Assembly: GCF_000715075.1 (NCBI RefSeq)
Contig: NC_134084.1
Coordinates: 6,760,501 to 6,824,500, forward strand
Direction of reading: 5' to 3'
Source of the DNA: Nicotiana tabacum
Taxonomy: Eukaryota; Streptophyta; Magnoliopsida; Solanales; Solanaceae
Length of the DNA stretch: 64,000 bases
The translations under genes and the position numbers were made by a program. Numbering within the stretch: the stretch's first letter is position 1; each line of letters starts with the position of its first letter. Positions 9,441-23,378 of the stretch are shown piece after piece. The notes under the pieces were generated by a model that worked only from the letters and a program-made list of their open reading frames with translations, had not been told where the DNA came from and ran no database searches.

Positions 9441-12427
9441 CTCGGTTGTTTGAGGGTATGAGTAGCTCCATATAAAGTATTATAACTTATGTGAATCATC
9501 GTTTTGGTTTTTAGGTTATTCGAAATTGATTTGGAAGAATGATTCTTAGCTAGAAGTTTTAAATTTGAAAGGTTTGACCAAGTTTTGAATTTTAGAATTT
9601 GACCTCAGATTGTATTTCTGATAGTTTCGTTAGATACGTTGGGTAATTTTGGACTTAGGAGCTCGTCTGGATTGTGATTTGGAGGTCCGCAGTAGAATTT
9701 GACTTGAAATAGCGAAAGTTGGAATTTTAGAAAGTTTGACCGGGAGTGAACTTTTTGATATCGGGGTCGGATTCCAATTTCGAAAGTTGGATCAGGTCTA
9801 TAATGCCAAATGTGACGTGTGTGCAAAATTTAAGGTTAATCGGACGTGATTTGATAGGTTTCGGCATCGGCTGTAGAAATTTGAAGTTTCAAGTTCATTG
9901 ATTTCGAATTGAGGTGTGATTCATCATTTCGATGTCATTATGTGTGTTTTGAGGCCTCAAGTAGGTCCGTGTTATGATATGGGAATTGTTGGTATGTTCG
10001 AATAGGGTCCCGAGGGGCTCGGGTGAGTTTCAGATAGGTTTGGGTTGTGTTGCCCTCGTTTTTTATGTTTCGACTTCGTTTTCCAAGCATAAATGGCACT
10101 ACATTAAGCAAGTGAGCTCTGATTTCTGTTTTTATTGAAGCATTAGATCTGTATCGTAATTACGGAGCCATAACAAAAAGAATCATCGAAGTTGAACATC
10201 GTATGAGGATTTTATGGTCATTTTACTAAAGATTGGGTTGCCAGATTTTTCAGATTAATTGCAAAATTGCCGCTGAATTCATATTTAAAAATCTGCACTA
10301 TTTTTAAATATTAAAACCAACATATCTCTTTCAATATAAGGTCAAATGGAATGATTCAAGAACCTAACTTGACTAAAATTTTGCAAGAAATCCATTTGAG
10401 ACATTAAAAGCGAGTTTCGGGACCGTTTGGCACGAGAAGCGAAGCAGAATAGCTGGCAGAAAAATATATAAAACAAAATTTTGTTCATTTGGTCATATTT
10501 TGAGTTGGCAAGCTCGGATTGGGCGATTTCGAAGGCGATTTTCAGCATATATATTGGGGAAAGTGTTCTCTACTTGGTTTTTATTATATTTCATGAATTC
10601 ATCTTCGTTTTTGGCATTTGATTGATGATTTCAAAGTGAAATTTGGTTTTTGTCTAAAGCTTCATAAAGTAAATCTTTATGTTTTAAACATCGATTCGGA
10701 GTTGGAATTAGATGAAACTAGTATGGTTGGACTCATAATTGAATGAGTTATCGGATTTTGTAAGTTTTATCGGGTTCCGAGATGCGGGCCCAGATTGGAC
10801 TTTTTGGCCGATTTTGGGCTTTTGATTAAAGATTCGACCTTTTTTGATTGGGATTGGTTGCTTTAGAATTTTTTGATGTATTTGAGTTGTTTTTGGTTAG
10901 TTTCGAGCCGTTCGAAGGTCGTAACGTGCGAGATGGCATTTTTGGAGGATCGTTTGGCTTGCTCGGTATTGGAATTGACTTGTTTGAGGTAAGTAATGAT
11001 GTAAATCTAGTCCTGAGAGTATGAAACTTTCGTATCGTTTTACTATTTTGAGGTGACGGGCATGTGGGCATGCACCGTTGGAGATTGTGACTTGATCCGT
11101 CTCGTAGCAACTATAAGTTGCGTATTTGGTTGAAACTACATGATACTTATCTGTTTTAGAAAGAGTTTCTGTAAATTGGGTTGAATACCATGTTTGGGCC
11201 TTGTGCCAGAGCTGTTTGGACCCTTAGGGGCCTTTTCTTACTATCCTCTCATTGTTTTTGATTGAAATCTATACTCAGTCATGTTATACTTACTGATTTC
11301 ATAACTTAGTCTTTATTACTCTGTTTTGATGCATATAAATCTAATTTTGGGTTGAGTACCCTGTTTTTACTGAGAGCACGAGTGGCTTGAGAGGTTTATG
11401 ACTGAATTAGGCCAAGGGCCTGATTTGTTAGGATATTTATGGGATCGGGCTGCACGCCGCAACATGTTTTACTAATTCGTGATTGAGTGAGGCCGGGGGC
11501 CTGATTGATTTATGCCACGAGGTGGCTTGTTATAGTGTTTGGGATGAAGGAGCCCCTCCGGAGTTTGCACATCCCCAGTTAGTGCAGGTACCTACTGAGT
11601 AATATTTTTGCCAAGGGGTTGTATATGCGTGATAGTGAGGTATGCCCGAGGGGTTGTATACGAGTGATTGTGAGTTTTGCACGAGGGGTTGTATATGAGT
11701 GATGTTTTGCCCGAGTGGCTGTATATGAGTGATGTTTTGCCCGAGGGGCTGTATATGAGTGATGTTTTGCCCGAGGGGCTATTTATGATTCCATCATTTT
11801 ACTCACTATTGCATTGAGCCTCTGTTTGAGAACTGTTGAAAAATATCTTCAAATGATTTTACTGGAATTGAGTTTAAACGAAATGATTTAATTCAAACTT
11901 TGCTTTTAAATCCTGTTGTATTTTTACTGAGATTTCATGATATGAACTTTACATGCTTTATTGCTTGTCACTACTGCTAAGCCTTTATTTACTTTGGTTA
12001 CTTACTAAGTTGGCGTACTCATGTTACTCCCTGCACCTTGTATGCCGATCCAGACATTTCTAGACTCGGTAGCAAGTGTTGATTAATCAGTTGCAGATCC
12101 ATCAGAGTTATCAAGGTAGCTGCCTGGCAATCACAGCCCTGCTTTCCTCCCTCTTATCTCCCTTTAGATGTATTTAGTTACTTTCCAACTATGTTGGTCT
12201 TGATATCGTCAAATACACTATAGTAGATGCTCAGACTAATGACACCCCGATGCTGGGCTTTTCTTTTCCACACTTTTGTTTTGATTTGAACTCCGTATGA
12301 AGGTTTTATATTAAGTAGCTTGGAATTTTCTTAAAAATTGAAAATATCGTTTTGTTCTAGTAGTGTGTCGGCTTGCCTAGTACCGCGATAGGTGCCATCA
12401 CGACAGGGTTAGTTTTGGGTCGTGACA
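9441..12427 (+). mobile_element. 5' LTR of coding-less chromovirus derivative (element C)
   Basis: Aligns with the 3' LTR at 20774-22996 from TTGCTCGG onward. It lacks the first ~45 bp (the TGTAACGACTCG start) and has ~770 bp (about 10400-11185) missing from the 3' copy. It ends GGGTCGTGACA at 12427, followed by the primer site. Subrepeats of GTTTTGCCCGAGGGGCTGTA lie at 11640-11790. Only short spurious frames. Confidence 0.8.
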
Positions 12428-12430
12428 AGT

Positions 12431-12443
12431 TGCTATCAGAGCC
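12431..12443 (+). promoter_or_regulatory. primer binding site (tRNA-Met, one mismatch)
   Basis: TGCTATCAGAGCC, one base from the initiator tRNA-Met complement, 3 nt after the LTR end. Confidence 0.8.
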
Positions 12444-14800
12444 TAGGTTATATAGGTCTCACGAGTTATGAGCGAGTTTAGTAGAGTCTTGCGGATCGGT
12501 ACGGAGACGTCTATACTTATCTTCGAGAGGCTGCAAAACCTTTAGGAAAATTCCACATTCTTGAATCCTTATCGTGCGGTATTGATTCAGCTTGAAGTGT
12601 AACTCCTTGAATTTTTTCCATGCATTCTTATGCGCACATGAGCGCTCGGTATCAGCTGTGCATCGACGGCTTGTGATTCCCTAGATAATGTGCGAGATGT
12701 GATTTTTGTGTGTTGATATTGGGCTAGTCTGGAGGGCTGGAGGCCGAGTTTTGACTGTAGCTTGAGCACTGAGATTCCGATTGTGTAAGCACGTGTATTT
12801 GGGTCTTAAATACCTGTTTGTGTCCTTATTGGTAGGATTTGTGACTGGATGACTATGGGATGAGTATGATTTGATTACGAAATGTGTTCATATTGTTCGA
12901 ATGTGACAAGAAGAGTTTGCTGGAGATGTAGCAAGGACTATTGGGTGTTTGACTTCTGTCTTGAGTTGGCGTATGGCCTCGAGCTATGTGTATGTTGAAA
13001 GACCTCTCATGTAGTGTAGTTGTGCAGTGAGGTAGATCTTCATGTTGTGTTATGAGTTCATACTCATGCAATTGAGTGATTACGTGATGTTTATGATGGT
13101 GGAAGGGTATAAAGAGATGTTAGTTTGAGGCGAAGAAAGTGGGTTATCTCCTACGGGGTGTTCTAAGGCTTGTGTGATCCCTATGTTGTTTGTTGGGAGT
13201 CCTCTTTTACCAACGAAATATAAATGTTGCAATTTGATTTTGGATCGCTTATGAGAGTGGGCTTGACTGTTACGAGGGTGAGTGCGAGATTTGCAGATGA
13301 TTTGAAATACTATATGGTTTGTGTTGCATGATCTTATGAAGGATTTAGTTGAATCTCACTATGGTATTATGGCGGTAATAGAGTAAAAGCATTGTGAGTT
13401 TTTGTGTGTTTTGATCTATGGATTTGAGCCAAGTGGGAGAGTCTATTATTGATAATTTGATAAGTCATATTAGTTTTAGTTTGAGATATACTAGTGAATC
13501 AGTTATGACTTGCAGAGGTTGAGATCAAGAATGACTCGAGTAAAGGGAATTTCTGGATACGTGTTGTATTAGGTTTTATGAGTATATGAGAATCATGGAA
13601 TGATTTGAGTTGTTATTGGTGAAGGATGTAATGTGCGTGGAGCAGAAATTTATCTAGTTGCATTAAGGTGGGGTTACATCCTTGGGTGTTAGAGTGCTAA
13701 TGGGGCACAAGTCGATCGGTCCGTTTGATCGGTCTAATTGAGATTTGAGCAGAGTGGATAACTTTCGAGAATGATTCTAACGAATTCAAGATTTATATAT
13801 GACAAGTGAGAATTTTTGCATGTTTGTATGTGGCTAGAAGCTGAGAGTTACATTGGATGATGTCGAGGCTCGCAGTATTTCTACATCGTTGTGGATTCCA
13901 CATTTCAGTATCAGAAAAGTAAGATGAACAACTTGAAATTCAAAGAAGGTCTTTTTGGAGTGGGTATCTCGGTTGTAGTACTTTTGGAGTGCTTAAGAGG
14001 GCATTCAGCAGCTTATGAGCCTTAGGGTAATGTGGTTTATGTTAGGGTCTCGTGTGGTAAGTCTGGGTTAAGGATTGAGGTATTATGGCGTGGAGAAGTA
14101 TCAATGTGAATGTAATTCAGAAGGAACTCGGATAGATAAGACAGCTTGATAGTAGGTTGAATCGGCATGGTAATGAGTATGATTAGTTCTTTGGGTGTTT
14201 ATGAGGTAATGAGTTTCTACAGGTGTTTCGTGGCAATGCTCTTGAGTTTTGGTGACCTGCGTAGCTTGGTTGTGTTAGAAGGATTCAGTATTAACGGTTG
14301 GATTTTGAGCAAATGGGAGTCAGAGAGTTCTTGATGGTTTCTACCATGGTTAGAGAGGTATATATTCTACTGGCATGAGGAGCATGTGATGTATAGTGAT
14401 TTTCTCCTAGATCGGATTAAATGGAAAGTTCTTGGCTAGTTGAGTATGTAATTGCTTGTAACTCGGAGTGGATTATAAAGTTCTCATATTTATCATGTGA
14501 TGGCATTGTATATGCGGCATGTTGTGTAGGGTTGAGATTTGCATGTGTAAGGTCACGGTTCAATACTGAAAGGAAGGTCATAAATTCTTAGGTAGCATGA
14601 ATAGTTTCAGATGACTAGGTAAATGATATTACTAACTGGTATGGCTTGATGAGAATATACATTTTAGAAAGGGCGATGTGTGGGAGTTATGGATACTTCA
14701 TTTGTATTGTGGCACTCTCTTGTTTGATCGACTGCTAGAGTTCAAATTTTATTTTATGGCACAGAAGAATTTTAGAAGTATTCCTCATGGGGTGACTGTG
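12444..14800 (+). mobile_element. internal non-coding region of element C, left part
   Basis: Starts with the leader typical of this family (CCTAGGTTATATAGGTCTCA), also seen on the minus strand at 2640-2705. No gag or pol motif was found in any frame; the longest frames are about 70 codons. Consistent with a large retrotransposon derivative lacking genes. Confidence 0.6.
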
Positions 14801-15328
14801 TGTGAGCACGTGATTTTTGCTCTATGAGAACTACTCCCAAAAATTCAAAATAAAATGGTTTTGTGTTGTTTGTAATTTATTGGTATTTTTGTCTGCGCGT
14901 GTTTATTTCTACTTTAGTAAAGAAAAATACAAAAATATATGTGTTGCATTTGCATTTACAATTTAGGATTAATTAACCAGTGATTTGTTTTATGAAAATG
15001 AAAATCATAAAAAAATATGTACTTGCCATTTTTAGCATTTAATGTTGAATTATGTGATTTTATTGTTAATTGACATTTAATTGTATGTGATAAATGTTAT
15101 TAAAAGATAATTAGTATTTTTAGTAAGTTAACTTGGTTTATGATTTTAGAAAATAATTTAGAAATCAAAATGAATGAAAAGAATAAAAGAAATAGGAAGA
15201 AAATAAAGAGAGAATTAATAAAAGAGAGGAAACAAGATCTGGGCCAAAAATCCCCAGCCCAAACATAAAATCGTCCAAACCTATTCGAAACTGGCCCAAC
15301 TAGCCCAGACCCGTCTCCAGCCTCAACC

Positions 15329-15342
15329 AAACGACGTCGTTT
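15329..15342. repeat. CpG palindrome AAACGACGTCGTTT
   Basis: Perfect 14-bp palindrome about 200 bp upstream of the TATA box in the solo LTR; a possible bZIP-type ACGT target. Confidence 0.6.
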
Positions 15343-15539
15343 CAGGCGTTTCAATCTGGACCGTTGATCTCAGTTGATCAAACAGTCCCAAAGCCTTGAC
15401 CAAATCCGACCCACGACCCGTCACTCCAATACCCGGACCGCCCCAGTACTACTCCAAACAACATCGTTCCTCCTTAGTGAAGTGATCAGGGTCGTTGATC
15501 GTGAATTATCCAACGGCCAAGATCAAACACCCCCTCCCA

Positions 15540-15547
15540 TATATAAG
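15540..15547 (+). promoter_or_regulatory. TATA box of the solo LTR
   Basis: TATATAAG, followed about 70 bp later by AAACCCTAGCCG, a typical plant LTR transcription-start context. Confidence 0.6.
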
Positions 15548-18500
15548 TCCAAACCATACCCCCCCCCTCTCGCCCCATCGTCTCTCTTAGACCCTTCAGA
15601 CACGCCCCCAAAACCCTAGCCGCCCTCATTCCCTTCGCCTGAAAACTCGGCGGCACCAGCTTCGATGGCCGTGAAATTCACACCACTGAACCTCCTAACC
15701 ACCCTCAACACAGATCCCTACCCCTTTAACCTCGAATCATCCTCAAACTTCTCGATTCTTCATTTGAAGATTCGAGCAAAACCTGGACCTACCCCAATCC
15801 GCCCAGAACTCACATCCTGGCACCCCTTGACCTCCCTCATGACCAAACCACCGTTGGTTTGGTTCGAATCTGGCTAGAAACACTCGAACCCCAAATCTAA
15901 ATGTAAGAACCCTAGAAAACCAAAACTGGTTTCTGTCCGAAGTTTAAGGGGATTTGGGTGTTTAACTGACCTTAGTCGAAATGTTCTCAGTTGAGAACAC
16001 TCTATTAAGGTCCGTTTGACCTCAAAAAGTTCAAGTCCGAGTCGATTCAAGTCCGTCTGTTCTTTGTTCCATTTAAGGTATTTTTCCTTCTTTCCTTTTA
16101 TTCTATTTTGATGTTTTAAACGTCTGTTTATTTGTCTAGTATTGTTATATTAATTTTTAATTTTTGTCGATTGTTCTGTTCTTCTCCCTCAGACCTTTTT
16201 ATTTGGTTGAATTTGTTTTTGCTCGTTGTTGTGAATAATTATAGGTTGTGTAATCGATTCGAATAAGTTTCATCAATTAGTTAAGTTTTATTGTAAATCC
16301 CTGTTCTTGTCAATGCCATTTGAATTGCCTGAATATCTATTTTCTGATTGATTGTTACCAATTGTTGTAGGCAGTCGGTTAATTAGTTTTCGTCGATTAA
16401 TTCGTTCTTATTTATAGGCCAATAAGTTCGTCAAATGGTTGTTATGTGTGCTGAACTATGGACACTTAGCTTCAGGGTTCAATGTCATTATACTAACAGT
16501 GATCCGGCATTTTGGATAGGTTTAACTTAGAATTGTGTTAACTTAATCCCTATATCAAGTTTCAACTTCAATGATGATGTTGGGTTCTATGTGATGTTAA
16601 TATAATTTTGATTCAATTTTCAGTTTCAGCTTTAAGGATTGTGTTGAGTTCTGTGCTGTGTTATGATTGGTTTTGATTTAATTTCAGTTCATTTGTTTCA
16701 ATTGAGATTTAACCTTAGTCATTCAGTTATCAGAAGTAAGTTGGTTATAGCTATTAATCAGAATTAGTTTTAGATAATTGATAGCTTGAACAGATTTTAG
16801 AGTTAAAAGTTTTAATGCAGATGAATAGATTGTATTGGGGCAGTAATATTAAGGGGTTTCAGGGGTGATTTGGGAATGGAATAGTTAGGGTAATATTTTA
16901 GTGTTAGTGACTTGTTAGTGGGGTATTAAATGTCTTTAAATTAATAAGGTAATGGGGAACAAGAGGGAATGGGGGCTGAAAATAAGGGAAAAGCTTTCTG
17001 TGGGTTCTAAGTGGAAAAATGCAGATTTTTAGTGGGAAAGGGGGTCGGGCAATTAAGTTGGAAAGAGAGGGCAGGTCTGGATGGCTATATAAGAGAGAAG
17101 GATTAGGACTGAAAGGGGGATTTGATTTTTGGAGAGCTTGGGAGATTGATTTTTGGAGAGCTTGGGGGAGTTGAAAAAGAATAGTTATTGTTTCATTGCT
17201 TCGCTTAGGATTTGAAATAGCTAGAACCTTTCTTCCTTTTACTTATGCTCTATACTTGGAGTCGTTTATAGCTGTTGGTTATTTGTTGTTGCACTGCTGT
17301 TGCAACTGCTGTTTGTTACTACTGCTGCTGCTGATCTTCTTCTTCCTCTTCTTGTATTGTCAATACCGGGTACATGCTTGGAATTCCCTTGATGTACGTT
17401 CAACCTTGGAGTGAAAAATGTAGTTTTATGCCAGAGTCGAGTTCATTTGAATACTTGTAGTTATAGTTGGTTAAAGGTTGTACTTATTTAGTTTTTAAAC
17501 TAGTTGGCTTGTTGACATGATATGGACTGTACGGATTTGAACTAGGACTGTTTATATTACATGAATAATAGACGATTGTATAATTAGGACTATTTATAAG
17601 TTGTTTGGGCTGCTTGATTCCGGGACTGTTTGGATTTTGGAATATGATTATGTAATAGTCATATTGGTTTAGTGTTGTTTTGTAGTATAATTCTGAAATA
17701 AGAAGCAAACTGCAATCTGAAACAGGAAAGTGTTTTTCGAATTCATGCATTTCGCTTGCACTAATAAAATTGAGCTGAAATCAGTAAGTATGGGTTTAAA
17801 TGTGGTTATTGATTAAGAGTGCATCCGTTATTCATATTTTGTTAAGAATTAAACTTGTATCTATGTATTCTCGTAAAATTCTCTTTTTTTATGTATTTTA
17901 TAATGTGTATATTTATGTAAGTTTTAGACAATATTGTCATTAGTGAGTTTAGACAAGTTTTAGACAATATTTTGTAATGCGTAAACTTGTATCGTTGTAG
18001 TTTAGACAAGTAATATATTTTAGTTGTAATAATAATGTTATGGTACACGTTTTCAATCTGATAGTAATAGACAATGGTCAATAGTTAACACGAGATTGGA
18101 AATTAATGGTAATGTGTTATTAAGCTAATAATTGTAACCATTGTTAATTAGTTAACTGATTAGGAAAGTTGTGCTTGGATTTGGAGATGAAAGCCGGCTG
18201 TCCCACGGGTAGGCCTTGGAGGCCCGATGCGGATTAATTATAAGTTTCTTTCTTAAAGAGGAAGTAGCTCTTAAAACAAATTAATTAGGACTTCTTTTTT
18301 ACTTTAGAGACCATAAAAGTAGCAAATTATAGTTGCTTCAGGCTTATTTTTTAAAAATAAAAAAGGAGGCGAGCCTCGCCAAATAAAACGCACAAGCTAC
18401 GGGGCCCTCAATAAAGGAATATCATGAATACATAGAATTCGGGATGGGCCGTTTAGCAGATTTCACGACCTTCCCCAAAGTAATAATGTGTTAGTCACTG

Positions 18501-19324
18501 TTAGGCGCGTACTTTAATAACATTACCTTCTTAAACCCGGGTGCACATTTATGTGACCCAAATCCCAATCTCAACGAAGTCGAAATGAGTCACTAATCAC
18601 GGGTACATTGATTGTGACGTGGTTCGAGATGCATTTCCACGACGTTGCAAATTCCTTTAAAAAATAATGAATGAGACGGGCCTCGACAAACAAGAATACA
18701 CAAATAGCAGGGCCTTCAACGGACAGTTATTTCAAATGCTTAGATTTCGAGACAGGCCGCATAGCGAACTTTACGGCTTTTCTCAAAATAATAACACGTT
18801 AGTATCTTTAGGTGCGTATTTAATAATGTTATCTTCCTAAACTCGGGTGCACATTTATGTGACCCAAATCCAAATCTCAACGAAGTTGGAACATATCGAA
18901 AATTGCGGGTACATTTATGTGGCGCAATTCGAGATGCATTCTCACGACGTTGCAATTCTTTGAATAGATAATGATTAAAGCGGTTAAAAGTTAAAATTTG
19001 CACGTAAGTTCATAATTGTATAAAAATCAGATAATTAAGCCGAATATGACAGTTGAGCGACCGTGCTAGAACCACGGAACTCGGGAATGCCTAACACCTT
19101 CTCCCGGGTTAACAGAATTCCTTATCCGGATTTCTGGTTCGCAGACTGTAATACAGAGTTAATCTTTTCCTCGATTCGGGATTCAACTGGTGACTTGGGA
19201 CACCATAAATCTCCCGAGTGGCGACTCTAAATTAAATAATAAATCATGTTTCAATTATCCTTTAATTGGAAAAATTCCCTTTGTGCCCCTTTGCGGTGGC
19301 GCGGGTGAAAAAGGAGGTGTGACA

Positions 19325-20760
19325 CTATGTAATTGGAGAAGTGTGGGCATTTAGGCGGTGGAGTTGAGATCAGAGATAGTGATTCGTATGTTCTATGGAT
19401 TTGGAGACTGGAGTTCTTGTGAGTAGATTGTTTCGTGGTTGTGGACCGTAAAAAGTAGCCAAGGTTAGTATGTGTTGTGATTCAGTCATTGTAGACTTTC
19501 AGAGGGTTATTTATCTATCGTGGGGGACCAAAGCTGATTTAAGGTTCATTGATAGGCCCAACATGGAGGTACGTTCTGCACGGTGTCGGATTTGTTGACT
19601 TCGAACTGCTATTGTTGAGCTTATTCGTGTTCTAGTGTGATCTATGAGCTACTGTTCTATGTTACGAGGAGTTATGATTTATTGGTTATATGCACATATG
19701 GTGCAATTCTATTGGGGTCTTATAGAGGAATTTGAGTGGGTAGAGTATTGGATATTGCTTGGTGGATGGCGCATTGGTTATGCTCTTTCGGGTTTTGTTT
19801 GGCGTTATGTCATTTGCTTCTTCGTGGTTGTGGTAATTCACTTTGAGTACTTGATGTCGAATTGGGTGTGGTTATTGATTTTGAGCAAAGTGGATTGAGG
19901 TATATGCCATGAATTAGTGTTTGGATGGGCCACACATTAAAGCGAAATTATGTTGAGGTATAAACATTTGTGTTAGATTCGTGTGATGGTCCTACGGGTT
20001 GTGATGGATTTTCAGTATTTCTTTGTGGAAGTACTTGTTAAGCTTGCGGGACAGTCCTCTCGTTTGAGTCATTTGTTTTTCATGATTTGAGTATATTTGA
20101 GATGTTGCTATTGGGTGCACGAATTGCACAAGTTATGGCTTTGGATTGTATTGATGTGTTATGTCATCAGAGTGGTCGTGTTAGATGAGATAAGGTCATT
20201 GGACATAGAATGAATACTATCAGAATTGGTTACAACATGGTTGGAAGGATAATATCGGAAATCAACTTAGAAATCTGCTATAGTTCCTATCGGAGAAGAG
20301 GGAGCTCCATGACTTGTTGATTTGACGAATGGTTATGAGTTTCTGCATAGTATATGAAAGTGTTAGAACGAGTCTTTGTTTTTTAAGAGGTGTATTACCG
20401 GTATTGGGTTGTTTTAAGCAGCTACTGTGATTAAGAGTTATTGCCATGAGTGTTTTGAGTTATGTGGTATATCATGTGATTAAATCTTGGGTTACGGATA
20501 TGGTTTGAAACAGCTTGTTCGGACTTATACAGTGTGTATATGCGAGGTTCTGATCTTATAGAAAATTTTGGATGTTGGAAATTGGGCTCTAAAACTTATG
20601 GACTAGGTTGGATTAAGAAATTTCAGTCATGTTGTGTTATCAGACCTATATAGGATAGGGTGACGTGGGATCATCCCCAGGTATGTGCATAGTGAGATAA
20701 TACAGCAAGTTGATGGCTTTTGGAACAACTCTGGGCATGTTCGAGAACGAACGTATGTTT
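19325..20760 (+). mobile_element. internal non-coding region of element C, right part
   Basis: Continues the internal region after the solo LTR; about 1.4 kb without recognisable coding domains. A run of 84 codons at 19644-19898 matches no gag or pol motif. Confidence 0.55.
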
Positions 20761-20773
20761 AAGTGGGGGACGA
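20761..20773 (+). promoter_or_regulatory. polypurine tract of element C
   Basis: AAGTGGGGGACGA directly before the LTR start TGTAACGACTCG; the plus-strand primer for reverse transcription. Confidence 0.8.
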
Positions 20774-22996
20774 TGTAACGACTCGACCGGTCATTTTGAA
20801 CAATTTCACTTTGCTCGGATGTTTGAGGGCATGATTAGCTCTGTATGAAGTATTATGACTTATGTGAATTGTCGGTTTTGGTTTTCAGGTTATTCGGAAT
20901 TGATTTGGAAGAATGATTCTCAGCTAGAAGCTTTAAATTTGAAAGGTTTGACCAAGTTTTGACTTTTTAGAATTTGACTTCGGAATGGTTTTCTGATGGT
21001 TTTGTTAGCTCTGTTGGGTGACTTTAGACTTAGGAGTGCGTCCGAATTATAATTTGGAGGTCCGTAGTAGAATTTGGCTTGAAATAGCGAAAGTTGGAAT
21101 TTTGGAAAGTTTGACCGGGAGTGAACTTTTCGACATCGGGGTCGGATTCCGATTTCAAAAGTTGGAGCAGGTCCATAATGCCAAATGTGACTTGTGTGCA
21201 AAATTTGAGGTCAATCGGACGTGATTTGATAGGTTTCGGCATCAGCTGTAGAAATTTGAAGTTTCAAGTTCATTGATTTCGAATTGAGGTGTGATTCGTC
21301 GTTTTGATATCGTTATGTGTGTTTTGATACCTCAAGTAGGTCCGTGTTATGATATGGGACTTGTTGGTATGTTCGAACAGGGTCACGAGGGGCTCGGGTG
21401 AGTTTCGGATAGGTTTGGGTTGTGTTGCGCTCATTTTTTATGTTTCGATGTCGTTTTTCAAGCATAAATGGTACTACATTAAGCAAATGATCTCCTATTT
21501 CTTTTTTTATTGAATCATTATATTCGTATCATAATTACGGAGCCATAGCAAAAAGAATCATCGAATTTAGACGTCGTATGAGGATTTTATGGTCATTTTA
21601 CTAAGAATTGGGTCAGATTAATTACGAAATTGCTACTGAATACGTATTTAAAAATCTGCACAATTTTTAAATATTAAAACCAACATATCTCCTTGAATAA
21701 GGTCAAATGGAGTGATTCAAGAGCCTAACTTGACTAAAATTTCACAAGGAATCCATTGGAGGCAGGATCGTTTAGCTAAATACCATGTTTGGGACTTGTG
21801 CCAGAGCTGTTTGGACTCTTAGGGGCCTTTTTCTTACTATCCTCTCACTGTTTTTGATTGAAAATCTATACTCAATCATGTTATACTTACTGATTTCATA
21901 ACTCAGTCTTTATTACTCTGTTTTGACGCATATAAATATTGTTTTGGGCTGAGTACCCTATTTTTACTGAGAGCCCGAGTGGCTTGAGAGGTTTTTGATT
22001 GAATGAGGCAAATGGCCTAATTTGTGAGGATATTTATGGGATCGGACTGCACGCCGCAACATGTTTTACTGATTCATGACTGAGTGAGGCCGAGGGCCTG
22101 ATTGATTTATGCCACGAGGTGGCTTGTTATAGCACTTGGGCTGAAGGAGCCCCTCCGGAGTCTGCACACCCCCAGTGAGCGCAAGTACCTGCTAAGTGAT
22201 GTTTTGCCCGAGGGGCTGTATATGAGTGATGGTAAGGTACGCCGGAGGGGCTGTATACGAGTGACTGTGAGGTTTGCCTGATGGGCTATGTATAAGTGAT
22301 GTTTTGTCCGAGGGGCTGTATATGAGTGATGTTTTGCCCGAGGGATTGTTTATGATTCCATCATTCTACTTACTGCTGCATTGAGCCTCTGTTTGAGAAC
22401 TGTTGAAAAATATCTTCAAATGGTTTTACTAGAACTGAGTTTAAACGAAATGATTTGATTCAAACTATGCTTTTAAAGCATGTTGTATTTTTACTGAGAT
22501 TTCATGATATGAACTTTACATGCTTTATTGCTCGTCACTACTGCTCAGCCTTTATTTACTTTGGTTACTTACTGAGTTGGCGTACTCACGTTACGCCCTG
22601 CACCTTGTGTGCAGATCCAGGTATTTTTAGACTCGGTAGCGAGTGTTGATTGATCAGTTGCAGATCCATTGGAGTTAGCAATGTAGCTGCTTGGCGATCG
22701 CAGCCTTGCTTTCCTCCTTCTTATCTCCCTTTAGATGTATTTAGTTACTTTTCAAACTATGTTGGTCTTGATATTGTGAGATACACTATAGTAGATGCTC
22801 ATGACTAGTGACATCTCGATGTCGGTCTTTTCTTTTCCGCACTTTTGTTTTGATTTGAACTCCTTATGAAGGTTTTATGTTAAGTGGCTTGGAATTTTCT
22901 TAAAAATTGAAAATATCGTTTTGTTCTGGTAGTGTGTCGGCTTGCCTAGTACCAAAATAGGAGCCATCACGAAATGATTAGTTTTGGGTCATGATA
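20774..22996 (+). mobile_element. 3' LTR of element C
   Basis: Starts TGTAACGACTCGACCGGTC after the polypurine tract and ends GGGTCATGATA (5' copy GGGTCGTGACA; two transitions). It lacks ~770 bp present in the 5' LTR, with the junction near 21765. Many substitutions separate the copies, so the element is old. Confidence 0.8.
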
Positions 22997-23378
22997 GAGG
23001 CTTTTTATTATGTTGTCACTTGATTTAATATGATGTCTATGACTACCCTTTTATATATCATGCATAGATAATACAATATATATGACATATAGATACCTCC
23101 TTTAATATAACATAGATAATATAGATTTCTTACTTCGTCCAAAATATATTTTATTATTATTTTGTGTAAAATGTATCAATATTTTGATTATTTTTTCCTA
23201 CATTATATGGAATAAGCAATTAAACTTTTCTTCTATTTTATTTTTGATACAAATATTTTATTTTTATATTTTTTACTATGTTTCTTGTAATTATTTCAAA
23301 TTTAGATTAGACTTTTCTTATTAAATTCAAATCAAAAAGAGTAACTAATTATTAATGATAAATAATGAATAAGTATAT
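22997..23378 (+). repeat. A/T-rich block, right copy of the flanking duplication
   Basis: Aligns with 8888-9260 as a direct repeat and begins exactly at the 3' LTR boundary. It starts GAGGCTTTTTATTATGTTG, containing the 15-mer also found at 9426-9440. Confidence 0.7.

Larger units (their letters stand above)
14801..19324 (+). mobile_element. solo LTR, Tat/Ogre-type gypsy
   Basis: Begins TGTGAGCACGTGATTTTTG and ends GGAGGTGTGACA, matching the LTR ends of the element at 25471-40819. Flanking 5-mers CTGTG and CTATG look like a TSD with one transition. No internal region or second LTR is present, so this is a solo LTR formed by recombination. It carries a ~300-bp internal tandem duplication (18362-18660 and 18661-18975), also present in the other Tat LTR. 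A TATA box is at 15540-15547. Confidence 0.75.

Noticed and set aside
19644..19898. 84-codon frame rich in Trp/Tyr/Val
   Set aside because: It sits in the non-coding interior of element C, with no motif and no neighbour support.
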